In this document: positions 10,940-19,138 of the stretch, one piece after another | Layout of the letters: each line of letters starts with the position of its first letter | Numbering within the stretch: position 1 is the first letter of the stretch | Assembly (NCBI GenBank): GCA_964549785.1 | Contig: CAZJXA010000013.1 | Coordinates: forward strand, 1-29,235 | Length of the DNA: 29,235 nucleotides | From: JBEIUO01 sp964549785 | GTDB lineage: Bacteria > Planctomycetota > Phycisphaerae > Phycisphaerales > UBA1924 | Direction: 5' to 3' | Notes under the pieces: generated by a model | Databases searched by the model: none | What the model was told of the DNA's origin: nothing | Seen by the model: only the letters and a program-made list of their open reading frames with translations | Made by a program: the position numbers and the translations under genes

Positions 10940-12610
10940 TCAATCGTCGAAGAACTCGGCCGCGTCGTCCGACAGAGCATCGATATCCACCGCCGTGCTG
11001 TTGGCGTCTTCCAGGAGCGATTCGCCCTCGACGGGCTTGGTCGCTTTGTTGCGTCGGCTGAAGGGCTGCTCTTTGCCCTTGATGCCTTTTCCAAGCCGGC
11101 GCGGGCCGGCGCTTTCGCTGGAGCCGTCGGCTACGCTGAGATCGTCCTCGCGTTGGCGGCGCTCCCGGATCACGATTCGGATCGGGACTTCGGTGAAGGG
11201 AAGTTCTTCTCTGAAACGGTTCATCAAGAACCGGAGGTAGTTGGAAGTGAAGAGGTCCGGGTGATTGACGACCATGGTGATGGTGGGGGGGGCGATTCCG
11301 GTCTGGGCGACGTAATAGACCTTGGCCATGGTGCCGACGGTGTCGGTGGGGCCTCGGGTTTCGAGGATGCCGCGGATCAGCCGGTTGAGTTTGCCGGTGG
11401 TCACGCGTTCGTAGGCCTGGGCCTTGAGTTCGAACGCGAGCCGCATGGTGTCGGTGACGTTTCGGCCCGATTGGCCGGAGATAAAGGCGATGGGGGCGAT
11501 GGCGAGGCCTTTGAGTTCGCCGCGGATATAGGTTTCGAAGCGCTCGACCGTAACCTTGCGTCCGTGGTCGTCGGTGCGGCCCTCGACGGCGTCCCACTTG
11601 TTGACGACGATGATCGCGGGCTTGTAGCTCTTTGCGACCAATTGGGCGAGGTGCTCATCGACCTGCGAGAGTTTATCGGTGGCGTCGATCATCATGAGGA
11701 TGACCTCGGCGCGGTCGATGGATTTCTGCACGCGGTCGAAGGCGTAATGCTCGATCATGCTCTGGAAGCTGCGTTTGCGGCGCAGGCCGGCGGTGTCGAT
11801 CGCGATCATGCTCTTGCCGTCGAACTCGAAGCGGACGTCGACGGCGTCGCGGGTGGTTCCGGCGATCTCGGAGACGATCATCCGGGGTTCGCCGGCGAGG
11901 GTGTTGACGAGAGTGCTCTTGCCGGCGTTGCGTTTGCCGACGATCGCGACCATCAGGTCGGCGGCGGCCGCGGCGGTGTCTTCCTTCACCGTCTCGGGCA
12001 TCATGTCGAAGATGGCGTCCATGAACTCGCGTCGAAAGTAGTTGGATTTGGCGGAGCACATGAGGGGCTCGCCGAAGCCCAGCGAGGCGAGGTCGGCGGC
12101 GTGCAATTCCCATTTGGGGCCGTCGGTCTTGGTCGCGACGATCCGAACCGGCGGGGTTTTTCGACGGGCCCGCTCGGCCTTGTTGGCGGGCTTTTTGCCG
12201 TCGCGCTTGGCCCCGTACGCGCCCTCGCGGAGGAGTGTTGCGATCTCGCGGTCGAAGGGTGTCACGCCGGTCTGGACATCGACGGCGAAGAGGATGAGGT
12301 CGGCGTCATCGACGGCCCGGGCGATCTGGTCCTCGATCGAGCCGGTGAGTTTCGCCAAGTCGGAGCCGATCTCGTCGTAGCGGCCGCCCTCGGCGACATA
12401 GACGCCGAACCCGCCGGTATCGACGAATTCGACCGTTTTCGGGGTGACGTGCTTGTAGGGTCCGGGAACATCCACAATCGCCGAAACGCGGTCGCGCGTC
12501 ACCCCGGGCGTCGGGTCCACGATGGAGACCTTCTCACCGGCGATCATATTCATGAGCGAACTTTTGCCCGCGTTGGGGCGTCCGACGATTGCAATTCTTG
12601 GCAGTGGCAT
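10940..12610 (-). CDS. der: Ribosome-biogenesis GTPase Der (EngA)
   Basis: Der carries two tandem GTPase domains and assists large-subunit assembly. This 556-residue copy has a first G domain with GRPNAGKSS (10-18), DTGGF (64-68) and TKTD (160-163) in place of NKxD. The second has GKRNAGKST (225-233), DTAGLRRK (272-279) and NKWD (337-340). A KH-like C-terminal domain (about 395-485) follows, then a charged tail rich in Ser, Asp and Lys ending AEFFDD. A Lys/Arg-rich insertion (about 130-153) precedes the altered G4 motif. The start at 12610 (MPLPRIAIVG) is fixed by the family N-terminus; the open frame continues upstream only as low-complexity Arg-rich sequence. No Shine-Dalgarno is visible. 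A terminator at 12687-12739 separates it from the upstream propeller gene, so der needs its own promoter or readthrough. Confidence 0.95.
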   Translation of the reverse strand: MPLPRIAIVGRPNAGKSSLMNMIAGEKVSIVDPTPGVTRDRVSAIVDVPGPYKHVTPKTVEFVDTGGFGVYVAEGGRYDEIGSDLAKLTGSIEDQIARAVDDADLILFAVDVQTGVTPFDREIATLLREGAYGAKRDGKKPANKAERARRKTPPVRIVATKTDGPKWELHAADLASLGFGEPLMCSAKSNYFRREFMDAIFDMMPETVKEDTAAAAADLMVAIVGKRNAGKSTLVNTLAGEPRMIVSEIAGTTRDAVDVRFEFDGKSMIAIDTAGLRRKRSFQSMIEHYAFDRVQKSIDRAEVILMMIDATDKLSQVDEHLAQLVAKSYKPAIIVVNKWDAVEGRTDDHGRKVTVERFETYIRGELKGLAIAPIAFISGQSGRNVTDTMRLAFELKAQAYERVTTGKLNRLIRGILETRGPTDTVGTMAKVYYVAQTGIAPPTITMVVNHPDLFTSNYLRFLMNRFREELPFTEVPIRIVIRERRQREDDLSVADGSSESAGPRRLGKGIKGKEQPFSRRNKATKPVEGESLLEDANSTAVDIDALSDDAAEFFDD

Positions 12611-12686
12611 GGAAGGGCAATGGTAGGGACGAAACGCGAAGTCAGGGGGCGGCCCTTGCAAAGAAGGTGACGCCTTGGGGCGGATG

Positions 12687-12739
12687 AAAAAACCCGCCCG
12701 ACTCGTGCGGCCTTGCGGCGGGCCATCGAGTCGGGCGGG
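12687..12739 (-). terminator. Strong intrinsic terminator after the propeller gene
   Basis: A perfect 13-bp stem (CCCGCCCGACTCG / CGAGTCGGGCGGG) encloses 21 bases that can form an inner GGCC/GGCC stem. Read on the minus strand the hairpin is followed by six T residues (A tract at 12687-12692 on the plus strand). It lies 48 bases past the stop of the minus-strand propeller gene. Confidence 0.9.
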
Positions 12740-12786
12740 AGAGGGGGTAAAACGTTGATACTGAAGAACCGCCGCGGGGCGGCTTT

Positions 12787-14316
12787 TTAGCAGCCTCGTT
12801 CCCAGTGAACGAAGAAGGTCGCGATGTCGTCGGAATCGCTGGAGCCGTTTCCGTCGGCGTCGGCATTGCCGAGATCCCAGTCGACGAAGAAGCCGACAAC
12901 GTCGTTGCTGTCCACCGAGGAATCGGTATTCCAATCGGCGGGGCACCCGGGCTCGCCGAAGTCGGTGAAGTAGACGTCGGGGAACCCGTTTTGGTCTTCG
13001 GCCACGAGGGCCGCCGTCGAGGAGTACGCGACGCTGCTGCCGTCGTCAGAGATCCGTCCGGCGTAACTTGAGTTCGCTCCCTCGGAACCACCGGTGCGGA
13101 CGCTGACGCGACGCACCGTGCGGGCCGCGGGCTCATCAAACTCACCATCGCCGTCGGGGTCGCGGTCGTGGAGGAAGACGTCCGAACGGCGGTTGTTGTC
13201 TCCCGGAACGATGCCCGCCGCGGAACTGTTGAAGATGACGAAGCGGCCGTTGGACGAGATGGTGCCCGACTGAGAGATGCCGTCGATCTCGCCAAGATTT
13301 GAGGTCAGGCTGACACGGACCAGGGCATCGGCTTCCATATCCCGCACAAAGACGTCGACCGAGTTGTTGAAATCGCCGCCCGCCATGTTGTTCGAGATGC
13401 TCTGCATGACCACATGGCGGCCGTTCGAGCTGATGCAGGGCCCCACGGTGGCCTCGGTCGAAAGCACTGCCGAGGCGGCGAGTTCGGCGCCGTTCCATGC
13501 CACGCTGACGCGATCGATCACGCCGGTGGCGATCGTATAGCGGAAGACGTCCGACGTCTGGTTGGTGTCGCCCGCCACCAGGTTCGTGGCGTTGCTTTGG
13601 AAGACGACGTGCGTCCCGTCGCGCGAGATGCTGGGAGCATTGGAAAGCCCACCCTCACCCGGACGGCCGTTGAGGCCGCGGCTGATGCACACGGTGGTGT
13701 TCGCCACGCGGTCACGGAGGAAAATGTCGGCGGTGCCGTTCAGATCGAACGAGACAAGATCCGAGGCTTCGCTCGTGAACGCGACGTACCGACCGTTACC
13801 GGAAATCGACGGCTGAGTCGATGCGCCGGTAAGAGTCGCGACCCCCAACAAGTTGCGGGAGATCAACTCGTTGCTGAACTGCCCCGGCTCATCAAAGACG
13901 CCGTCCAAGTCGGTGTCGCGGTTCCGAAGAACGATCTGGCGACCGCTCGTCGGGAGGGCGAACATCGCAACGGCGTCGGTGTCCCACACCACAAACTTGG
14001 CGTCGGGCGTGAAGTCCGGGCGGTAGTGGTTTCCGGCGGCATGAAGGCCCGCCGCCGTCGTGCTCAACCGAACGGTTGAGTCGACGTTGCGGTCTCTGAT
14101 GAAAATGTCGGAACCGCCCAGGTCTCCCGGGACAAAGTTGTTCGCCGCGCTGGTGAAGACCAGCCAACGAGCATCGGCGCTCAACCGGCAATCGAGCGAC
14201 CAATTATTTCCTTGACCCCCCGCCGTGCTGAGACTTTCGATTTCAGTGATCTGTCCGAACCCGATGGTCGGAAGAAGGAACCCCCCGAGGACGATTGCCC
14301 TCAAACCCCTGTGCAT
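12787..14316 (-). CDS. Exported seven-bladed beta-propeller protein with GC-type dockerin tail
   Basis: The 509-residue protein starts with a signal peptide (about 1-21, ending GFG). It then has seven TolB/WD40-like (PD40-type) units. Each contains a variant of 'DGRxVxFxSxAxNLVxGD' followed by 'DVFLRDR'; examples are NGRYVAFTSEASDLV, DGTHVVFQSNATNLV and NGRFVIFNSSAAGIV. Seven such units match one complete propeller. The C-terminal 52 residues (458-509) are a GC-type dockerin: CPADW, two Asp-rich loops (the first relaxed, the second ending DSDD) and ERGC. I chose the ATG at 14316 because GGAG lies 7 bases upstream and a signal peptide follows; the upstream ATG at 14400 adds a non-signal extension. 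No catalytic motif is visible, so a binding or scaffolding role outside the cytoplasm is the best guess. It diverges from ybeY and ends in a strong terminator, so it is probably monocistronic. Confidence 0.85.
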   Translation of the reverse strand: MHRGLRAIVLGGFLLPTIGFGQITEIESLSTAGGQGNNWSLDCRLSADARWLVFTSAANNFVPGDLGGSDIFIRDRNVDSTVRLSTTAAGLHAAGNHYRPDFTPDAKFVVWDTDAVAMFALPTSGRQIVLRNRDTDLDGVFDEPGQFSNELISRNLLGVATLTGASTQPSISGNGRYVAFTSEASDLVSFDLNGTADIFLRDRVANTTVCISRGLNGRPGEGGLSNAPSISRDGTHVVFQSNATNLVAGDTNQTSDVFRYTIATGVIDRVSVAWNGAELAASAVLSTEATVGPCISSNGRHVVMQSISNNMAGGDFNNSVDVFVRDMEADALVRVSLTSNLGEIDGISQSGTISSNGRFVIFNSSAAGIVPGDNNRRSDVFLHDRDPDGDGEFDEPAARTVRRVSVRTGGSEGANSSYAGRISDDGSSVAYSSTAALVAEDQNGFPDVYFTDFGEPGCPADWNTDSSVDSNDVVGFFVDWDLGNADADGNGSSDSDDIATFFVHWERGC

Positions 14317-14400
14317 GTGAAAACTCCATTCGTGAACCCCTTCACGCGTCACGCGACTGTTTCGGATGGTCCGGAACAAACTCCCGCATGAAATTCGCAA

Positions 14401-14430
14401 ACATTACCAGACTTATCATCCGTGCGGCAA
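14401..14430 (-). promoter_or_regulatory. Candidate promoter of the propeller gene
   Basis: On the minus strand TTGCCG (14430-14425), an 18-base spacer and TAATGT (14406-14401) form a reasonable sigma-70-type pair. The leader to the ATG at 14316 would be about 80 bases. The surrounding region 14317-14586 is otherwise without a gene and must also hold the ybeY promoter, which I could not place. Confidence 0.35.
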
Positions 14431-14586
14431 CCGGGGAACTACTAGAGATTATGATATTTTCATACTCGCTTCATCGTTTGGTGCAATTCCCTTGGGGTAT
14501 GTACCTCAGGACGAGCGAAAACCGCGCTCTTGTTGATCCCGACGCCAAATTACCCTCGCCAAAACGGTTGCTTACGCTTGCGAAAG

Positions 14587-15072
14587 ATGCCTCACGAGAA
14601 GGAAATGACCATCGACCTGACCGACTCCACCGGTGAAGTGTCGTTGTCAGACTTGCAGGGGCTGCGGCAGCAGATCGCGGCGGTGTTGCTGCACCTTGGC
14701 TTGGCCGGAACGCTGCGCGTTCGCGTGGTCGCGGACGTGGAAATGGCGGCCGCGCACGAGGAGTTCACCGGAGTTCCGGGCACGACCGACGTTCTGACCT
14801 TCGACATGAACGAAATGGAGGACGCGCGGCTCACCTTGGACGCCGATGTGCTGATTTGCGTCGATGAAGCCCGCCGGCAGGCGAACGATCGGGCCCACAC
14901 CGTGCCAGAGGAACTTCTGTTGTATGTTGTCCACGGCGTGATGCACTGCCTTGGCCACACCGACGACACCGAGGAAGGATATCAGGCGATGCACGCGGCG
15001 GAGGATGCAGCGCTGGGCGCGACGGGCGTGGGCGCGCTGTTTGGGGAGCGCGGCGGATTTCGCCCCCACTAG
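14587..15072 (+). CDS. ybeY: Endoribonuclease / rRNA maturation factor YbeY-like protein
   Basis: YbeY is a small metalloprotein needed for 16S rRNA 3'-end maturation and ribosome quality control. This 161-residue protein shows the family segments TTDVLTFDM (66-74) and HGVMHCLGH (116-124). The usual zinc triad HxxxHxxxxxH is incomplete: His116 and His120 are present, but the third ligand position is Asp126 (GHTDD instead of GYDH). The Arg commonly found before the TDVLSF segment is Thr61. The start is uncertain: ATG 14587 has only a weak upstream site, while ATG 14605 has AAGGA almost touching it. The next gene downstream is a CNNM/CBS protein, matching the known ybeY-corC neighbourhood. That supports the assignment despite the substitutions. 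Confidence 0.85.
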   Translation: MPHEKEMTIDLTDSTGEVSLSDLQGLRQQIAAVLLHLGLAGTLRVRVVADVEMAAAHEEFTGVPGTTDVLTFDMNEMEDARLTLDADVLICVDEARRQANDRAHTVPEELLLYVVHGVMHCLGHTDDTEEGYQAMHAAEDAALGATGVGALFGERGGFRPH

Positions 15073-15180
15073 TATGATAACTACTTTAATTGCATACAGT
15101 TACATCGGCTCCGGCGGGATGAACGGCGAGCCCCTCGTGGGTCTTTGCCGGTTCAACGGGCTAACGGGAGTGATACCAGT

Positions 15181-16521
15181 TTGAACGGCGGAGCATGGCT
15201 GGTTGTGGCGCTTTCGGCGCTGGGTGTTGGCGCCGTGTTTTCGGCGTTGTCCCAGTCCCTGCGGAACGCTTCGCGCCCGAGGCTGGAGGAACTCGCCGCC
15301 ATCCGGAATATCCCATCGGCGACGCGCGGGATCGATCTGATTTTGGCGAATGTTGACGGCCACGCGGCGGCGATTGCGCTTCCCCGGATTGTGTGCAATT
15401 TGCTTGTGGCGGTGGGGGTTGTGATGTGGGTGACGGAGGCTCGTGGGCTGGCCGGGCCGACGTGGCTTGAGGGACTGATCGGGGTGCTGTTGTCGGCCCT
15501 GCTTCTGTGGATTTTCGGGGTGGTGGTCTCCCACGCGGTGGCCCGGCACGCGGCGGAGAGTACCGTCTACGCGTGGTCGCGTTTTCTGCGAATCGCGTAC
15601 CTCGTTTCGGGTCCGTTGCGGTTTATCCCGGATGCGACCGACGAGGTCGTGAAGCGGCTTTCCGGACGCACCGATCTCGATGAGGTCGAACAGGTGCAAC
15701 AAGATCTTCTGAGTGTGGTGGCGGAAGCGGAAGAGGACGGGACGGTCGATGAGGCCGAACGCGACATGATCGAGGCGATCGTGCGGTTCCGTGAGCGCAC
15801 GGTCGCGCAGGTGATGACGCCCCGGACCGAGATGCGGGCGATGGAACTCACCGACAATCTGGGCAGGGTGACGGCCGCCATCCGGAAGATCGGGCACAGC
15901 CGAATCCCGGTGTATGAAGGCGATCTGGACCACATCGTCGGGATTTTCTACGTGAAGGACCTGATGAGGTGGCTGGCCGGGGACGGGAGCCCGCGGTCGG
16001 GCAAGGGTTTCGACCTCCGCGGTCTTGTCCGCAAGGCCCACTTTGTGCCGGAATCCAAGACCCTTCGGGAATTGCTGCGGGAACTGCTCCAGAAGCGGGT
16101 ACACATCGCGATCGTGGCCGACGAGTATGGCGGCACGGCCGGGCTGGTCACGATCGAAGACATTGTCGAAGAAGTGTTCGGGGAGATCCAGGATGAATAC
16201 GAGATACCGGGCGAGACCGATGCGGACGTGAAAGTTGATGTGGCCGCGAGCGCCGCGGAAGTGGATGCGCGGGGGTACATCACCCAGGTAAACGCGGATT
16301 TGGAAGCCATCGGCGTTGAGATTCCGGAAGGGGAGACGTACGACACGGTGGCGGGCTTTGTGACCGCTTCGCTGGGACATATCCCCATGGCGGGCGAGAC
16401 GTTTCGGCAGGATGGTTTTCTCGTGACGGTGCTGGCGGCGGAGCCCACCCGCGTCACGCGGATACGGCTGGAGAAGGTGCCGGTGCTCGACGACGATTCA
16501 CACGCGGTGGGTGACGAGTAA
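15181..16521 (+). CDS. CNNM-CBS membrane protein (CorC/HlyC-like, UPF0053 type)
   Basis: The product (446 residues from the TTG at 15181) has an N-terminal transmembrane CNNM/DUF21 region (about 1-130, at least three hydrophobic segments). A CBS-domain pair follows, starting AQVMTPRTEMRAM and including HSRIPVYEGDLDHIVGIFYV and VADEYGGTAGLVTIEDIVEE. The C-terminal CorC/HlyC domain ends near EPTRVTRIRLEKV. Members of this family are linked to Mg2+ or Co2+ homeostasis; the exact transport role is debated. The start is inferred: TTG 15181 follows GGGAG by about 10 bases, while the frame also opens at TTG 15145. It lies 108 bases after ybeY on the same strand, the order seen in many bacteria, and is probably co-transcribed. 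No terminator is visible downstream. Confidence 0.88.
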   Translation: MNGGAWLVVALSALGVGAVFSALSQSLRNASRPRLEELAAIRNIPSATRGIDLILANVDGHAAAIALPRIVCNLLVAVGVVMWVTEARGLAGPTWLEGLIGVLLSALLLWIFGVVVSHAVARHAAESTVYAWSRFLRIAYLVSGPLRFIPDATDEVVKRLSGRTDLDEVEQVQQDLLSVVAEAEEDGTVDEAERDMIEAIVRFRERTVAQVMTPRTEMRAMELTDNLGRVTAAIRKIGHSRIPVYEGDLDHIVGIFYVKDLMRWLAGDGSPRSGKGFDLRGLVRKAHFVPESKTLRELLRELLQKRVHIAIVADEYGGTAGLVTIEDIVEEVFGEIQDEYEIPGETDADVKVDVAASAAEVDARGYITQVNADLEAIGVEIPEGETYDTVAGFVTASLGHIPMAGETFRQDGFLVTVLAAEPTRVTRIRLEKVPVLDDDSHAVGDE

Positions 16522-16605
16522 AGGATGCCGAATCCATTGCCCAACAGGTGATTCAGCTCCGGATGCCCGCGCGAACAAAACTTGATGGCGAACGGAAAGT
16601 TTCCC

Positions 16606-16634
16606 TTGCGGTTTGGAGCAATCCCGGGTAGCCT
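16606..16634 (+). promoter_or_regulatory. Promoter-like element of the first protease gene
   Basis: TTGCGG (16606-16611), a 17-base spacer ending CCCGGG, and TAGCCT (16629-16634). The same arrangement, including the preceding TTCCC, occurs upstream of the second protease (19004-19032), and a close relative precedes the PEP-CTERM gene. The leader would be about 125 bases. The rest of 16522-16766 contains the inverted repeat listed separately and no gene. Confidence 0.6.
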
Positions 16635-16641
16635 TTACGTG

Positions 16642-16711
16642 GGTGGCCGATGGTTGTGCGCTGGGCGTTTCGTGGGGACTGGAACACAACTGGAGAGTGA
16701 CATCGGCCACC
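16642..16711 (+). repeat. 11-bp inverted repeat in the leader of the first protease gene
   Basis: GGTGGCCGATG (16642-16652) pairs perfectly with CATCGGCCACC (16701-16711), leaving a 48-base loop. It sits just downstream of the promoter-like element, so it would be in the 5' untranslated RNA. It could be an mRNA structure or a protein-binding site. The second protease leader has only a shorter, different pairing (CGCAC/GTGCG with AAGGC/GCCTT). Confidence 0.4.
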
Positions 16712-16766
16712 GACCGAAGACCGAACAAGTGATTTAACGAACGAGAGATAAAACAAGGGGTTTCTG

Positions 16767-18866
16767 ATGCGTACGGGTGTTTTGAAGGCGGCGGGGTGTG
16801 TTGCGTTTCTGGCCGGGACGGCCGTCGGGCAGTCCACGTTGGAGGCTCCAATCGGCGAATTTCGCTCGGTCGCGATGGATACGGGGACTTGGGCCAATTC
16901 AACCGCGGCACCGGTTGTGGTCGCCGCGTTCCCTATCGAGGTAGCAGGGGCTTCGTGGCTGCGGGCATACGTGGATGAGGCTTCGTTGCCCGAGGGGAGC
17001 AGCGTCCGCTTCAGTTCGATGCTGGACGGCGAGGTTCAGGAACTCGATGGCAAGACGCTGGAGATGTGGAGCCTTTCTTCCGCGTACTTCAACGGTGGGA
17101 CGCTGTTGGTCGAACTCATTGCCGGGCCCCACACGGCCGGCAACCGCATCACGATCAAGCGGATCGGAGTCGAGGTTGGCATCCGTCCGACGGGGTCACC
17201 CGGCCAGTGCGGGATTGTGGGCGGCGTCGATGATCGCACCCTTTCGAACGAGGCGTGGTCGGCCCGGCTGATGCCGGTGGGATGCACCGCTTCGATCTAT
17301 TGCAACACCGGTGCCGGGATGGTGACGGCGGGTCACTGCTTGGACGGCCAGAGCGGGATGGTGATTCACTTCAACGTGCCGCCCAGCACGAGCGGGTGCG
17401 GCACGGTGGCACCGGCGGTGGCCGATCAGTTCCCGGTGATGCCCAACTGGCAGTTCGTCAACGGGGGAGTTGGCAACGACTGGGGTGTCATCACCACCGG
17501 CACGAACAGCCTTGGGCAGACTCCCTTTTCCCGTTACGGCACATTTCGCCCGATCAGTCCGATCGTGGGCGTCGTAGGCGCCTCCACCAACATCTGGGGG
17601 TACGGTGTGGATGACACCTGTGTCCGCAGCCAGGTTCAGCAGAACAGCGCCGGCTCGATCTTGAGGGTCCTGGGGACGCATTACGAGATTCTGGACGACG
17701 TGCGGGGCGGCAATTCGGGCTCCGGGTACATCAATTCCGACGGCACCATCATCGGCATCATTACCCATTGCCGCTTCGACGGCACCCTGAACCTTTCGCA
17801 ACGAACCGACCTCCCGACGTTTGTCGCGGCCCGCAACCTGATGCACCCCAACTGCATCGAAGGGGCGGCTCCGTTCAACGACTCCTGCGGTTTCGCCAGC
17901 CCCATCGGTCCCGGGACCATCACCGGCAGCACCGCCGCCGCCACCAACGACGGCGCCGGCGCGTGCGGCAATTCCGCGAGTTCGAACGACGTGTGGTTCA
18001 GTTTCACGCCCCAGTGCGGCGGGACTTTTCGCCTCGATACCTGCGGCTCGGCCTTCGACACGGTGTTGAGCGTCCATAGCGCATGCGGCGGAGCCAGCCT
18101 GTTGTGCAACGACGACCACGCATCCGCGGGCGGTGCGGGCGGCTGCGCGAACGTCGGCGATTCGGCGATCGTCAGCACCTTTGAGGGCGGTACGACCTAC
18201 CGGATCCGTGTCGCGGGCTTCGGGACCGAGTCGGGCAACTTCAATCTCAACCTCACCACGATCGCGACCGGGTCGGCGAACGACGCCTGTGGCGCGGCGA
18301 CGATCGTGGGCAACGGGGTCTACGGCGGCAGCACGATCTGCGCGAGCAACGACGGGGCGGCCTGCGGCAATTCGTCCAGCAGCCGCGACGTCTGGTATTC
18401 CTACACCCCAACGTGCAGCGGACCCGCGGTTTTCGACACGCTCGCTTCTCCGGTGGGCTTCGACACCGTGCTCTCGCTGCACTCGGGTTGCCCGGGCACT
18501 TCGGCGAACCAGATCGCGTGTAACGACGACTTCACGGCCCAACCTGGCAATCTGCGGAGCCGCATCGCCCGGAATGTGGTGGGCGGAACCCGCTACCTCG
18601 TCCGGGTGGGCGGACACTCGAACTCGCAAGGTGTTTTCGCGCTCACCATCGCCGGACCGGTGTGCGCACCCACGTGCGCGTGGGACATTCCCAACGGCTG
18701 CACGTCGGACTTTGATGGGGACAGTGACTTTGATTCCGACGACGTGACCGGCTTCTTTACGGCTTGGGACGCTTCGAACCCGTGCGCGGATGCCGACGCC
18801 GACCAGGACACCGATTCAGACGACATTCAAGTCTTCTTTGCGGGCTGGAGCGCCGGGGGGTGCTAA
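16767..18866 (+). CDS. Secreted V8/trypsin-like serine protease with GC-type dockerin tail (copy 1)
   Basis: The 699-residue protein has a signal peptide (1-21, ending TAVG). An N-terminal beta-rich region (about 25-140) precedes an S1-family protease domain (about 148-365). Its triad is His190 in VTAGHC, Asp238 in GNDWGV and Ser317 in RGGNSGSG; the GNSGS form is that of V8/glutamyl-endopeptidase-like enzymes. Two PPC-like beta-sandwich repeats follow (about 370-500 and 505-630), each with NDxC, DVWxSxTPxC, FDTVLS and CNDD. A GC-dockerin (645-699) completes the protein, with an extra Cys in its middle (NPCADAD) and GGC at the end. The many Cys suggest disulfide bonding outside the cytoplasm. 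AAGGGG lies before the ATG. The gene has its own promoter-like element and a strong terminator. The gene at 19139 is a paralogue of exactly the same length. Confidence 0.87.
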   Translation: MRTGVLKAAGCVAFLAGTAVGQSTLEAPIGEFRSVAMDTGTWANSTAAPVVVAAFPIEVAGASWLRAYVDEASLPEGSSVRFSSMLDGEVQELDGKTLEMWSLSSAYFNGGTLLVELIAGPHTAGNRITIKRIGVEVGIRPTGSPGQCGIVGGVDDRTLSNEAWSARLMPVGCTASIYCNTGAGMVTAGHCLDGQSGMVIHFNVPPSTSGCGTVAPAVADQFPVMPNWQFVNGGVGNDWGVITTGTNSLGQTPFSRYGTFRPISPIVGVVGASTNIWGYGVDDTCVRSQVQQNSAGSILRVLGTHYEILDDVRGGNSGSGYINSDGTIIGIITHCRFDGTLNLSQRTDLPTFVAARNLMHPNCIEGAAPFNDSCGFASPIGPGTITGSTAAATNDGAGACGNSASSNDVWFSFTPQCGGTFRLDTCGSAFDTVLSVHSACGGASLLCNDDHASAGGAGGCANVGDSAIVSTFEGGTTYRIRVAGFGTESGNFNLNLTTIATGSANDACGAATIVGNGVYGGSTICASNDGAACGNSSSSRDVWYSYTPTCSGPAVFDTLASPVGFDTVLSLHSGCPGTSANQIACNDDFTAQPGNLRSRIARNVVGGTRYLVRVGGHSNSQGVFALTIAGPVCAPTCAWDIPNGCTSDFDGDSDFDSDDVTGFFTAWDASNPCADADADQDTDSDDIQVFFAGWSAGGC

Positions 18867-18915
18867 AGGGGGGCATGGGGCGCTAGGCATTAGGCATTGG
18901 TAAAACATGACCTGG

Positions 18916-18947
18916 ACGCCCTTCGCCGACGAAGGGCGTTTTTCTTA
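18916..18947 (+). terminator. Intrinsic terminator after protease copy 1
   Basis: A perfect 10-bp stem (ACGCCCTTCG / CGAAGGGCGT) with a CCGA loop is followed by TTTTTCTT. It separates the two protease genes into independent transcription units. Confidence 0.9.
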
Positions 18948-19003
18948 TTCTCAGGGCCCGATGCCCGCTACCCCATCGCCAATGCCTTTTTTCCAAAGTT
19001 CCC

Positions 19004-19032
19004 TTGCGGATAAGGCCCGTACCGGGTAGTCT
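19004..19032 (+). promoter_or_regulatory. Promoter-like element of the second protease gene
   Basis: TTGCGG (19004-19009), a 17-base spacer ending ACCGGG, and TAGTCT (19027-19032). It matches the element of copy 1 in both hexamers, spacer length, spacer end and the TTCCC just upstream, while much of the remaining leader has diverged. The leader would be about 100 bases. Confidence 0.6.
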
Positions 19033-19138
19033 GTGGGGGTCGCACGAAGGCGAGCAGTGGCCTTTGGGCCTGTGCGGATGCGTTATCAATGGCGGTGGAC
19101 CGTGGACGGGTGGACGTGGGAAGAATAAGGGGTTATCG

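Noticed and set aside
10796..12670. 624-codon plus-strand open frame opposite der
   Set aside because: Antisense shadow of der with low-complexity composition and no start signal.
12611..12946. N-terminal extension of Der by 112 codons
   Set aside because: Low-complexity Arg-rich sequence antisense to the dockerin end of the neighbouring gene and across the terminator; Der family proteins begin at MPLPRIAIVG.
19004..19138. Upstream extension of protease copy 2 (45 extra residues)
   Set aside because: It would start at the -35 box itself and place the signal peptide internally; the ATG at 19139 has AAGGGG before it and matches copy 1.
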